Numbered from the stretch's first letter, positions 24,131-32,174 are shown. The stretch: DNA of 36,022 nt from an uncultured Candidatus Nitrosopumilus sp. (GCA_905612275.1 CAJQRM010000055.1:1-36022), one strand, 5' to 3'. Translations and numbers: made by a program. Notes: generated by a model from the letters alone, not told the origin.

Positions 24131-25591
24131 ATGATGTATCGCTCTCGACTTGGTACTGATTTGAGTAATATTACTTTAGATTATGTTTCATCAATAAATG
24201 ATGATTCTGAAATTGCTTTGTATGACATTATTGGAAGTCAAGCTCATACCATAATGTTATTTCAAAATAACATTATTACAAAAAATGATGCAAAAAAAAT
24301 TCTATCCTCCTTGGAAAATCTGAAAAATAAAAAATTTGATTCTTCATCTGGAGCAGAAGATATTCATGAATTAATTGAATCTCTAGTAATTAAAAAAGCA
24401 GGTATGGCAAGTGGTGGAAAAATGCATACTGCACGATCCAGAAATGATCAAGTTGTTTTAGATATTCGAATGAAAATTAGAGATGACATTAACATTATTT
24501 GTAATTGTCTTTTAGATACAATTGAATCACTTGTGTCTGTATCTAAAAATCATCAAAAAACAATTATGCCATTTTATACTCATCTTCAACAAGCTCAAGC
24601 TGGTTTGTTTTCTCATTATCTTTTAGCTCAAGCAGATGTTTTATCCAGAGATTTCCAAAGATTGTTTGATACTTTTCAAAGAATTAATCAAAGTCCTCTT
24701 GGAGCTGGACCTGTTGGAGGAACTAGTATTGCAATTGATAGACACAGTACTGCAAAGATGTTAGGTTTTGATGGTGTTGTTGAGAATTCTATTGATGCAA
24801 CAAGTGCACGTGATTTTGTAGCAGAATATGTGGCAATGGTTTCAATTTTAATGACTAATCTAAGTAGAATTTCTGAAGATTTCATAATTTGGTCTACATC
24901 TGAATTTTCTTTTATTGAATTATCTGATGAGTTTACGTCACCTTCAAGTGTAATGCCTCAAAAAAAGAATCCTGATATCTTAGAATTAACTCGTGGTAAG
25001 ACTGCAGAAATTATTGGAAATTTAACTGCCATTTTAACTACCATCAAAGGTTTAGCTTCAGGATACGGACGTGACTTACAACAAATCAAATCGTCTATTT
25101 GGTCAACATCAAAAATATCTATCAGTGCATTACTAATTATAAAATCAATTGTTCTAACTATGAAAGTGAATGAAAAACAAATGAAAAAAGTAACTGAATC
25201 TAGTAATCTAATTGCATTAGATATTGCTGAAAAATTAGTTCAAGAGGGCATTCCATTTAGAGTGACTCATAAAATTGCAGGAGTTTTAGTCCAATTGGCA
25301 CATACTTCAAAAAAACCAATTTCTAAATTAACTACTTTAGAAATAAAAAAATCTGTAGAAGGAACTAAGATAGATCCTAAAATTGTATCTAAAATTATTT
25401 CAACTACTAGTGTTGTTTCCTCTTTAAAAGATAGAAAATCTTTTGGTTCTTCTGGTTATGATGAGCAAAAAAGAATGATTTCTGATAGAATTCAGAAAAT
25501 TAATACTTGGAGGTCTGACATGTCTGAAAGAGACAATAAAATCAAGTCTTCTATTGATGAGTTACAAAAATTAGTCAATGAAATCATTTAA
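24131..25591 (+). CDS. argH: Argininosuccinate lyase
   Basis: 486 residues. It cleaves argininosuccinate to arginine and fumarate. Signatures: GAEDIHELIES, GKMHTARSRNDQV, the catalytic-His region THLQQAQ, GTSIAIDR, and the superfamily loop SSVMPQKKNPDILEL (about 276-290). Two in-frame ATGs open the gene (24131 and 24134); the second is better spaced from the TATA element. It has no close arg neighbour here. It ends 15 nt before the convergent tRNA-Lys. Confidence 0.96.
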   Translation: MMYRSRLGTDLSNITLDYVSSINDDSEIALYDIIGSQAHTIMLFQNNIITKNDAKKILSSLENLKNKKFDSSSGAEDIHELIESLVIKKAGMASGGKMHTARSRNDQVVLDIRMKIRDDINIICNCLLDTIESLVSVSKNHQKTIMPFYTHLQQAQAGLFSHYLLAQADVLSRDFQRLFDTFQRINQSPLGAGPVGGTSIAIDRHSTAKMLGFDGVVENSIDATSARDFVAEYVAMVSILMTNLSRISEDFIIWSTSEFSFIELSDEFTSPSSVMPQKKNPDILELTRGKTAEIIGNLTAILTTIKGLASGYGRDLQQIKSSIWSTSKISISALLIIKSIVLTMKVNEKQMKKVTESSNLIALDIAEKLVQEGIPFRVTHKIAGVLVQLAHTSKKPISKLTTLEIKKSVEGTKIDPKIVSKIISTTSVVSSLKDRKSFGSSGYDEQKRMISDRIQKINTWRSDMSERDNKIKSSIDELQKLVNEII

Positions 25592-25606
25592 TGAATAAAG
25601 AAGACG

Positions 25607-25680
25607 CGGGTCTAGAGGGATTCGGACCCTCGACAACCGGATTAAAAGTCCGGTGCGCTACCTGGCTGCGCCATAGACCC
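25607..25680 (-). tRNA. tRNA-Lys (anticodon UUU)
   Basis: Minus-strand cloverleaf: acceptor GGGTCTA/TAGACCC, D stem GCGC/GCGC, anticodon stem CCGGA/TCCGG with loop CTTTTAA (anticodon TTT), T stem GAGGG/CCCTC, discriminator G73. CCA is not encoded. The T loop reads TCCGAAT, with C instead of the nearly universal U at position 55 (base 25625). All stems are fully paired. Confidence 0.93.
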
Positions 25681-25776
25681 ACAAAAAAAATTGTTTTCGC
25701 GTATAATTTAGTCTTTTACAAATCTAGATGTTATGTCAGAAACTTTTAATCTAGGATTTTGATTCATAGTACTTGT

Positions 25777-25854
25777 GCCCTTGTAGTATAGCCCGGTCTA
25801 GAATTCGGCCCTGTCACGGCTGAGACGCGTGTTCAAATCCCGCCGAGGGCGCCA
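25777..25854 (+). tRNA. tRNA-Asp (anticodon GUC), CCA encoded
   Basis: Acceptor GCCCTTG/CGAGGGC, anticodon stem CGGCC/GGCTG with loop CTGTCAC (anticodon GTC) and discriminator G73 identify tRNA-Asp. The terminal CCA (25852-25854) is in the DNA, unlike the other three tRNAs here. Two stem positions do not pair: A12 against A23 in the D stem, and T52 (25830) against C62 (25840) in the T stem. The variable loop is four bases. It probably functions, but the mispairs deserve checking. Confidence 0.88.
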
Positions 25855-25966
25855 TTATTTTTAATTAATCACTTTTTTAAAAGCGATCACTTCTTGTTTT
25901 CATTTCAAGTATTCTTTGGCATTTTTCAACACAAGAATATTAAAATTCAGGCAATTTTAGTGAAAT

Positions 25967-26743
25967 TTGTTGTCTGAGGAGAAAAAAAAATCTGAAGTAG
26001 AAATAAAACCTACAGAAGATTCTGTATCTGAAAAACCATCAGTTAAAGATGTTAAAAAAGTTGAAGATGTTAAAAAAGTTGAAGATGTTAAAAAAGTTGA
26101 AGATGTTAAAAAAGTTAAAGATGTTAAAAAAGTTGAAGCAGAATCTAAAGATGCTCAAGACGCAGCAGCTAAAGTAGAGGTAAATGCAAAAGTACTTGCT
26201 GATGCAGAGGCTGCATTACAAATAGCTCTTGAAAAAGCAAATGCAGCAAGAGCTAAATTAGAATTATCCGCAGAGGAAGAATACAAAGTAATTGCTGCTG
26301 AAGTTAAAGCAGACATTACAAAAAAAGTTGATTTTACATTCAAACGAAAAGGTGAAGAGATTTTTAGACGAGAAATGGGTGAACCTGAATTTTGGTTAGA
26401 TAAAAAAGATAGATTCCCAAGACCTATACTTACACCAGATCAACAAGAATCTATTACACAGATAGCTGAAACTCCTCATGATCAAACTCCAGAATATAAT
26501 CCACAACATGTTCTTAGTCCAGAATATGGTGGTGTTTCAAATTATGAGCGTGGTGTAGATTCTTTCTTAGATGAATTAAAAATTAAACTTGCTAAATTAA
26601 AAAAAGATCCTGAATCAACTGAAAAAGAAATACTTGCAACAGAAAATGAAATTACTTATTTAGAATCAATACATGAAAATTTCTATATTGGAATGAATGT
26701 CTTCCGAACAGCAAAAGGTGGACGGGATAAAATTAACGCATAA
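25967..26743 (+). CDS. Lys/Glu-rich repeat and coiled-coil protein of unknown function
   Basis: 258 residues, no recognised family. Residues ~25-60 hold five tandem copies of the hexapeptide DVKKVE (one DVKKVK); ~60-105 is an Ala-rich predicted coiled coil; ~108-258 is a non-repetitive domain (VDFTFKRKGEEIFRREMGEP, then FWLDKKDRFPRPILTPDQQ, ending YIGMNVFRTAKGGRDKINA). There is no signal peptide or membrane helix, so it is likely cytosolic. The start is TTG (25967 or the adjacent 25970); there is no ATG near the start. It is followed after 14 nt by the HemA-like gene, suggesting an operon and perhaps a shared task. Confidence 0.75.
   Translation: MLSEEKKKSEVEIKPTEDSVSEKPSVKDVKKVEDVKKVEDVKKVEDVKKVKDVKKVEAESKDAQDAAAKVEVNAKVLADAEAALQIALEKANAARAKLELSAEEEYKVIAAEVKADITKKVDFTFKRKGEEIFRREMGEPEFWLDKKDRFPRPILTPDQQESITQIAETPHDQTPEYNPQHVLSPEYGGVSNYERGVDSFLDELKIKLAKLKKDPESTEKEILATENEITYLESIHENFYIGMNVFRTAKGGRDKINA
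26048..26137 (+). repeat. Five tandem 18-bp units inside the coding region
   Basis: The unit GATGTTAAAAAAGTTGAA repeats head to tail five times without interruption; only the fourth copy ends AAA. Near-perfect DNA identity points to recent slippage expansion, so copy number may vary between strains. Confidence 0.95.
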
Positions 26744-26757
26744 GTTGGTATGATGAT

Positions 26758-27834
26758 ATGAATCACGTAATCTTTGATGTAATGAATGCCCGAGTAACTT
26801 TCAGAAATGTTCCAATTCATGAATTATCTAAATTTGCTTTCAAAGATGTTTGGGCAGCAGCAGACGAATTTAAGAAAATCCCTGGTGTTGATGAATGTAT
26901 TATTGTTCAAACAGCAAGTAGAATTGAAATTTTTACCGTTAGTAATATTGAAACTATTGATTCTCCTGATGCACGAAGAGCTGAAGGAAAAACTCTAATT
27001 TTAAATCAAGTTAAAGAGACTTGGATTTCCTTAACTACATTAGAACAAATTGACATTGATCACTTTGATCAAACTCTTGAAGTCTACAAAAGTGATGATG
27101 TATATCTTAATCTTTTACGATTAGGATCTGGCATAGATTCATTTGTTGTTGGTAAACAAGAAGTCTTTGATGAAATAGTTCAATCATTATCTCATGCTAA
27201 ATCTGCAGGTACTTCAGGTACTATTCTCAATAAATTATTTGAAAATGTCATTCGATTATCTACTAGAATGAGAGATACCACTGGAATTTCAAAAGATGTT
27301 ATTTCACTTGGAGACATTGCAGTAAAATTAGTCGATGAAAAAGCAGGATTAGATTCAAAGAAAAAAGTATTGTTAATTGGTACTGGTAATTCTGCTGCTT
27401 TGGTTGCTAAAAGTCTTAACAAAAAAGAAATTTCTTATGATGTTACAAGTAGAACTGTTGAACGTGCAAATGGATTTAGTAATATTGTTGGTGGTAATCC
27501 AATAGAGTTTGATGATGCTTTATCCACTTTTAATAAATATGATATAATTTTTGTTGCAACAACATCTGATTATTTCTTAATTACATTTGAAAGAATTCGA
27601 CTTGTAATGGAAGAAAAGAAGAAAGGTACATTGATTTTAGATTTATCTGATCCAAGAACTGTAGATGAAGGAATTACTGCTCTTCCTGGAATTAAGTTAT
27701 TATTTAGAGACCAAATTGCAGAAATTTTTGAAGAAAGCGTAAAAGGTAAATCTGATATTGTTCCATCAATTGAAAAAATTATAGCAAAAGAATTACCTGT
27801 ATTATCTGCTAGAATGAAAAGATTAGATGCTTAG
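26758..27834 (+). CDS. Glutamyl-tRNA reductase (HemA) homologue lacking the catalytic Cys and His
   Basis: 358 residues with the three-part layout of HemA: N-terminal catalytic-type domain, NADPH Rossmann domain (VLLIGTGNSAALVAKSL), and a short helical C-terminus. LGSGIDSFVVGKQEVFDEIV matches the family's ASGLDSMVVGEPQILGQVK, so homology is clear. However, the canonical STCNR motif with the nucleophilic Cys reads QTASR (A53), the HLFRVASG motif with the catalytic His reads NLLRLGSG (N118), and the GEPQI Glu is Lys. It therefore probably does not reduce Glu-tRNA and may bind tRNA or NADPH for another purpose. No hem genes are adjacent. Automatic annotation would call it hemA. Confidence 0.82.
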   Translation: MNHVIFDVMNARVTFRNVPIHELSKFAFKDVWAAADEFKKIPGVDECIIVQTASRIEIFTVSNIETIDSPDARRAEGKTLILNQVKETWISLTTLEQIDIDHFDQTLEVYKSDDVYLNLLRLGSGIDSFVVGKQEVFDEIVQSLSHAKSAGTSGTILNKLFENVIRLSTRMRDTTGISKDVISLGDIAVKLVDEKAGLDSKKKVLLIGTGNSAALVAKSLNKKEISYDVTSRTVERANGFSNIVGGNPIEFDDALSTFNKYDIIFVATTSDYFLITFERIRLVMEEKKKGTLILDLSDPRTVDEGITALPGIKLLFRDQIAEIFEESVKGKSDIVPSIEKIIAKELPVLSARMKRLDA

Positions 27835-27843
27835 TATTTTTTA

Positions 27844-28008
27844 TTATCCTTGTTTTCTTAATATGAATTGCATTACTGCTTCTTTTGAATAATCTATTCC
27901 GTGAACATCTTCTGTATGACTTCTAAAATCTTCTATCACTTTTTCTGTTTCCCCTTCTACTGAAAAATCACATTCAAAACCATAATCATTACACTTCAAT
28001 TTTACCAT
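27844..28008 (-). CDS. DUF1059-like small Cys/His protein
   Basis: A 54-residue ORF filling most of the gap between the HemA-like and second FNR-like genes. The product starts MVKLKCNDYGFECDFSVEGE and has SHTEDVHGIDY. The C-x6-C ... H-x5-H layout (C6, C13, H31, H36) matches the DUF1059 family of small proteins, probably metal-binding, of unknown function. A TATA-like TTTTTATAG lies about 20-30 nt upstream of the ATG at 28008. Confidence 0.7.
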   Translation of the reverse strand: MVKLKCNDYGFECDFSVEGETEKVIEDFRSHTEDVHGIDYSKEAVMQFILRKQG

Positions 28009-28084
28009 GTTTTGGAGAAAAATAGTCGCTATAAAAATTATGATATTTGTTAATTTAAGATTAACACTATTTTAAAAATAGATT

Positions 28085-28927
28085 TTATCCGTATGATTCG
28101 TATTTAATTCCAAAACTACCATCAGATTTCTTTTCATGTTCTGTGACAAAACCTTTAGAATCCAAATGATCAATTACCCCATCAATTGTACCTTGATATC
28201 CACAAATGTAAATAATTGAATTTTCTGGAGTTAATTCCTCGCCTACCATTTCTTCTATTGGTGATAAACCTGTTTTTTTATCAGGTTTGAAAAATGATTC
28301 AACTCTACCAACATGACCACTCCAAGATCTGTTAAAGAATTCTTTTGGTCTGCTAATTGCTGCACCATATCTAAAATTCCATTTGTCTCTTCCTCTTCTT
28401 TCACTTTCTAATTCCATATCTGTTAAGAGACGTTTGTAACTTAATTCATCAACGTAACTTGCACCATGTAAAACTATGACTTCTCTAGTATCATTAGTAT
28501 CATGGAAATGTTTTGCAAATGCAATAAATGGAGCTAAACCGGTTCCACCACCTACACAAATTACTCTTCTGTTATCTTTTTTACCATTATGTAATTTATT
28601 GCTAATTAGTAATGCTGCCCCTGTTGGATCTCCAAGAGTAACCTCATCTCCAACACTAAGATAAAATAATTCAGTTGTTACACGACCTGGAAGTGGTTTT
28701 CTAACCCATCTAATTACAAATTCAAAATAATCTCTATTTTGAGCATGTGATGCAATTGAATATGCTCTTCTAACTACTTTTTTTTCTGCTGGAATTGGAA
28801 CCCCAATTGTTAAAAATTGTCCAGTTTTGTATTCTGGCATTCCGTTTTCAGGAACTAATCGTATGATAACTAGATCTTCTTTTAGTAATTCCCTGTAGAC
28901 CACCTTTGCTTTCATTTCAGTAACCAT
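28085..28927 (-). CDS. Ferredoxin-NADP(+) reductase-like flavoprotein (paralogue 2)
   Basis: 280 residues, closely similar along its whole length to the protein at 16957-17802, including the block RWVRKPLPGR, the HGASYVDELSYK segment and the C-terminus KYESYG. The FAD motif RRAYSIAS (53-60), the NAD(P) motif GGGTGLAPF (126-134) and CGYQGTIDGV are intact. Differences cluster in the flavin-side loop (GDPTGAALLISN against LKPTGRALGISE), which may tune partner choice. Probable role: ferredoxin/NAD(P)H electron exchange. It is a single gene with its own TATA-like box. Confidence 0.9.
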   Translation of the reverse strand: MVTEMKAKVVYRELLKEDLVIIRLVPENGMPEYKTGQFLTIGVPIPAEKKVVRRAYSIASHAQNRDYFEFVIRWVRKPLPGRVTTELFYLSVGDEVTLGDPTGAALLISNKLHNGKKDNRRVICVGGGTGLAPFIAFAKHFHDTNDTREVIVLHGASYVDELSYKRLLTDMELESERRGRDKWNFRYGAAISRPKEFFNRSWSGHVGRVESFFKPDKKTGLSPIEEMVGEELTPENSIIYICGYQGTIDGVIDHLDSKGFVTEHEKKSDGSFGIKYESYG

Positions 28928-28951
28928 ACAACGAGGTTTCCCGTTACTTTG

Positions 28952-28965
28952 GTTAAATATATTTC
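28952..28965 (-). promoter_or_regulatory. TATA box of FNR-like paralogue 2
   Basis: Minus-strand GAAATATATTTAAC lies about 25-38 nt before the ATG at 28927 and resembles the box of paralogue 1. Confidence 0.5.
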
Positions 28966-29005
28966 TCTTATGAAATAATCCTAAAGATCAGATATTACTA
29001 TAATT

Positions 29006-29803
29006 CTAATTAATTTGTGACATAATTTCATCAAGAATTTTTTGATTTGCTGCAGCGATAAATGAGACCCTTATTTCATAACTTAGATCTGCATCTAGTG
29101 GATTCAAATTTGCATCTAGCAGTAACCCTCCAGCTTCTTTTACAATTATATATCCTGCAGCAATATCTTGAATCCTGATTTTATCTCTAAAATCAATAAA
29201 AACATCCATCAAACCCCTTGCAAACAATGCCATTTCTAATGCATTAGCACCAAAATGTCTTGTATGGTTATGATTTTGAAATATTGGGTACATTCGTTTC
29301 ATTAATTCATTTGACCCACCAGATGTGTTGATTCCAACAATTTTGTAAATTGGTTCTTTTTGTTGAACTTTGATTTGTTTTTCATTAAAAAATGAACCCT
29401 TATTTTTTGAAGCCCAATACATATCTCCATTTGTTAAATCTGTTATTACGCCATCTGTAATTGAACTAAGTTTATTTTCTGTTGCAAATGCCAATGAACT
29501 ACAAAAAAATGGTACTCCACGTACTGCATTAGCAGAACCATCAATTGCATCCATTATGATGTAACCTTTTGGTTTATCTGATAATTCAACTCTACCACAT
29601 TCTTCTCCTAACACAACACATTCAAAATTAATTTTTTTTAGATAATCTAAAACTGTTTTTTCAGCAACAATGTCAATATTTCGTGAAATATCTCCACCTG
29701 CTCCTCTTCCAAAATCACCTGCAGCATCTTCTGTACCTGCAAGATCCTTTACATTTTGATAAATTTGATTTGAAGCTTCACGAAGAATTTCTATAACTTC
29801 CAT
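29006..29803 (-). CDS. Inositol monophosphatase/fructose-1,6-bisphosphatase family phosphatase
   Basis: 265 residues from the ATG at 29803. The frame is open 35 codons further upstream, but that part (MIRLFHSQ...) overlaps the divergent gene and is unlike the family. Metal-site motifs: GEECG (66-70), IMDAIDGSANAV (83-94) and IRIQDIAAGYIIVKEAGG near the C-terminus. Archaeal members often hydrolyse both inositol-1-phosphate and fructose-1,6-bisphosphate, but the preference here is not visible. Serine replaces the usual Thr in DGTxN. Confidence 0.9.
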   Translation of the reverse strand: MEVIEILREASNQIYQNVKDLAGTEDAAGDFGRGAGGDISRNIDIVAEKTVLDYLKKINFECVVLGEECGRVELSDKPKGYIIMDAIDGSANAVRGVPFFCSSLAFATENKLSSITDGVITDLTNGDMYWASKNKGSFFNEKQIKVQQKEPIYKIVGINTSGGSNELMKRMYPIFQNHNHTRHFGANALEMALFARGLMDVFIDFRDKIRIQDIAAGYIIVKEAGGLLLDANLNPLDADLSYEIRVSFIAAANQKILDEIMSQIN

Positions 29804-29880
29804 AAAAAAATAATTTTCTCTTCGTAATTTAAGTGAAGAAAATTTTTGTCTTGAAAGCATAAATAACAACAAATAGGATT

Positions 29881-31008
29881 GTGTTTGTGAGTGGAAAAGA
29901 CGAATCAATTTTTAGTAAAAGTGCTTTGATGGGAACTAAACCAGGAAAACAAATCATAAAACAAGGTTTATTCAAATCAAAAGGATTCAAACAATTTAAT
30001 CATTATAAACAAGAAGCTGAAGATACATTTCCTGCATTTGCTCAAAGATTTGCAAAAAATCTTTTTGATCAAATTAACGCAGATGATTCTCCAAATACAA
30101 CTCAACAACAATTTGCCGAAGAAGTTGGTTCTACAGAAATTATTTTAAATGCTTCTGAAATTGAGCCTATAAAATCTAAATTACAAGATTTTGATACTTT
30201 ACATGATAGAGTTCTTAGAATTTTAAATTCAAATTTTGTCAAAATGACATTTCCTGTCTTTAATGGTCTTTTTGATGCATCTACAGATTATTTCAACGAT
30301 GATAAAAGTACTACAATGAGAGAAGATATTGTTGATGGTCATATTATTGCAATTGATCTCAGCGAACCAATGGATAGAATTGTAGACAAAGATGAAGATT
30401 TAGAATATTTAGATGATTACAAATTAATGAATCCATATATTTTGAAACTTGCTAGAGAAAAAATTTCAAAAGGTGGTGAAGATGTACTCAAAGAATTTGA
30501 AGAAGGTTTCAAGCAAGCAAGAATTGGACAATATCTTGATACAAAATTAAAAGATAAACCTGCAGAAATTACAGAAGAAGAGCTAGTTGAAAGTTACAAA
30601 AAATATCGCTCTGTAATGGGAACTGCTGGTAGAAACATGGCATTGAATCGTGCACCTTTGGCTGATATTTTTTACACTGGAATGGCAAAAGCAGCTGAAT
30701 CTGTTGGATGTGGAAATGAAATTGAAGATAGTATTAGAGATAGAGCCGCAAAAATTCCTTCTTGGCCATTATTTTTTTCATTGAAAATGAATGATGCAAA
30801 AAGTGGATTTGAAGAGACCATGAATCATAGTGAATCATACCTAAGTGATGCAAGAGATGCTCTTGAAAAATTACCTGATAAATTCTCACATACAAAGTTC
30901 TTAGAATTTCTATTTCTTACTGTTGAACACTATAATCAATTCTGGTATAAGAAATTACAAGAAGAAAATATTTGGTCAGATTTGAACAAAAATCTTCCAA
31001 CTAAGTGA
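29881..31008 (+). CDS. Uncharacterised protein coupled to RFC large subunit
   Basis: 375 residues, largely alpha-helical, acidic, soluble, with no motif I recognise. Distinctive stretches are VKMTFPVFNGLFDASTDYF, TTMREDIVDGHIIAIDLSEP and YRSVMGTAGRNMALNRAPLA. The start is GTG at 29881 or 29887; a TATA-like CATAAATAAC about 25 nt before 29887 makes the latter attractive. Its stop overlaps the RFC-L start (GTGA), so the two are translationally coupled. A role around the clamp loader or replication is suggested only by position. Confidence 0.8.
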   Translation: MFVSGKDESIFSKSALMGTKPGKQIIKQGLFKSKGFKQFNHYKQEAEDTFPAFAQRFAKNLFDQINADDSPNTTQQQFAEEVGSTEIILNASEIEPIKSKLQDFDTLHDRVLRILNSNFVKMTFPVFNGLFDASTDYFNDDKSTTMREDIVDGHIIAIDLSEPMDRIVDKDEDLEYLDDYKLMNPYILKLAREKISKGGEDVLKEFEEGFKQARIGQYLDTKLKDKPAEITEEELVESYKKYRSVMGTAGRNMALNRAPLADIFYTGMAKAAESVGCGNEIEDSIRDRAAKIPSWPLFFSLKMNDAKSGFEETMNHSESYLSDARDALEKLPDKFSHTKFLEFLFLTVEHYNQFWYKKLQEENIWSDLNKNLPTK

Positions 31009-32174
31009 TAACATTGATGTGGTCTGAAAAATATCGGCCTCAGAATATTTCTGATATGGTGGGGAACGAGGAACCACGTGTAGCCATTATCAAATGGTTT
31101 GCAAAATGGAAGAAAGGAACAAAACCTCTTTTGATAGTAGGACCTCCTGGAATTGGAAAAACTACCATTGCATATCTTTTAGCTAAACAATTTGGTTACG
31201 ATATGATTGGTCTTAATGCCAGTGATGTACGAAGTAAATCTAGAATTAATGAAATTCTTACACCTGTTTTAGGTAACGTTAGTGTTTTAGGAACTCCCAT
31301 GATTTTTGTTGATGAGGTAGATGGTATTCATGGTCGTGGAGACTATGGTGGTGCTGCTGCACTTGTTGATATCTTAAAAAAACCAAATGTCCCAATTTTA
31401 CTTGCTGCAAATTATGATGATTCAGATAAAATGAAGAGTATAAAAAAAGCCGTAACAACAATATCATTTAAAAAAATTCCACCACGTCTTCTACGTGTTT
31501 ATTTGGATAATATTTTACAAAAAGAAACTGAAAAACTTAGCCCTGGTTCTTTAATCAAAGTTATTGATAAATCTAAAGGTGATATTCGTTCAATGATTAA
31601 TCTCACTCAATCTTTGGTTACTGGATTTAATCCTCAAACAGAAACTTCTTTTGAAAGTATCAACATTGAAGATGGAATTAATGCATTTTTCAAAGCAAAT
31701 TCAATTGACGAAGCTAGAAGCGTTTTGTATTCAATACAAATTAATCCTAGAGAAAAAATTAATGCATTTTACTCTAGTATAGTAACTAGTGATTTAGATA
31801 ATGATTCACTTGCAAAATATTTAGAAGTTATTTCAAATGCTGATATGTTATTTGGAAAAATTATGAAAACTCAAAATTGGAGGTTACTACGTTATCTTAA
31901 TGATATTTTAATTAATTTATATCAAAAAGATGATAGAATCAGATATTCTAAATATAATTTGTCATGGCCATTATTAAATAGAATTCGTTGGGATGGTGCA
32001 AAAATTAAATCATTATCTTCTGTAATGGCAAAAAAACTACATCTCTCTTCTAGTGCATTTGTAACACTGTGTTTGCCATATATTTTATTTTGTATTAAAA
32101 ATAAAACTTTGGAATTAGAATTGGAAGAAACTTTTGGTGATATTATTGATAAGGAGATTGAATTGATACAATGA
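31005..32174 (+). CDS. rfcL: Replication factor C large subunit (clamp loader)
   Basis: 389 residues, at the short end for archaeal RFC-L. MWSEKYRPQNISDMVGN opens the AAA+ domain; Walker A is VGPPGIGKTTIA (about 44-55), RFC box GLNASDVRSKSRI, Walker B MIFVDEVDGI (about 99-108), sensor 1 LLAANYDD. A collar domain and a helical C-terminus (KKLHLSSSAFVTLC) follow; the usual long basic PIP-box tail of many archaeal RFC-L proteins is not evident. The GTG at 31005 overlaps the upstream stop; the ATG at 31017 is an alternative start. It works with RfcS to load PCNA. Confidence 0.94.
   Translation: MITLMWSEKYRPQNISDMVGNEEPRVAIIKWFAKWKKGTKPLLIVGPPGIGKTTIAYLLAKQFGYDMIGLNASDVRSKSRINEILTPVLGNVSVLGTPMIFVDEVDGIHGRGDYGGAAALVDILKKPNVPILLAANYDDSDKMKSIKKAVTTISFKKIPPRLLRVYLDNILQKETEKLSPGSLIKVIDKSKGDIRSMINLTQSLVTGFNPQTETSFESINIEDGINAFFKANSIDEARSVLYSIQINPREKINAFYSSIVTSDLDNDSLAKYLEVISNADMLFGKIMKTQNWRLLRYLNDILINLYQKDDRIRYSKYNLSWPLLNRIRWDGAKIKSLSSVMAKKLHLSSSAFVTLCLPYILFCIKNKTLELELEETFGDIIDKEIELIQ

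Noticed and set aside
26048-26137. CRISPR-like array
   Set aside because: The repeats are contiguous 18-mers without spacers and stay in frame within an ORF; they encode DVKKVE units.
29804-29908. 35-residue N-terminal extension of the IMPase-family gene
   Set aside because: It would overlap the divergent gene's start and promoter region, and the Met at 29803 gives the normal family N-terminus.
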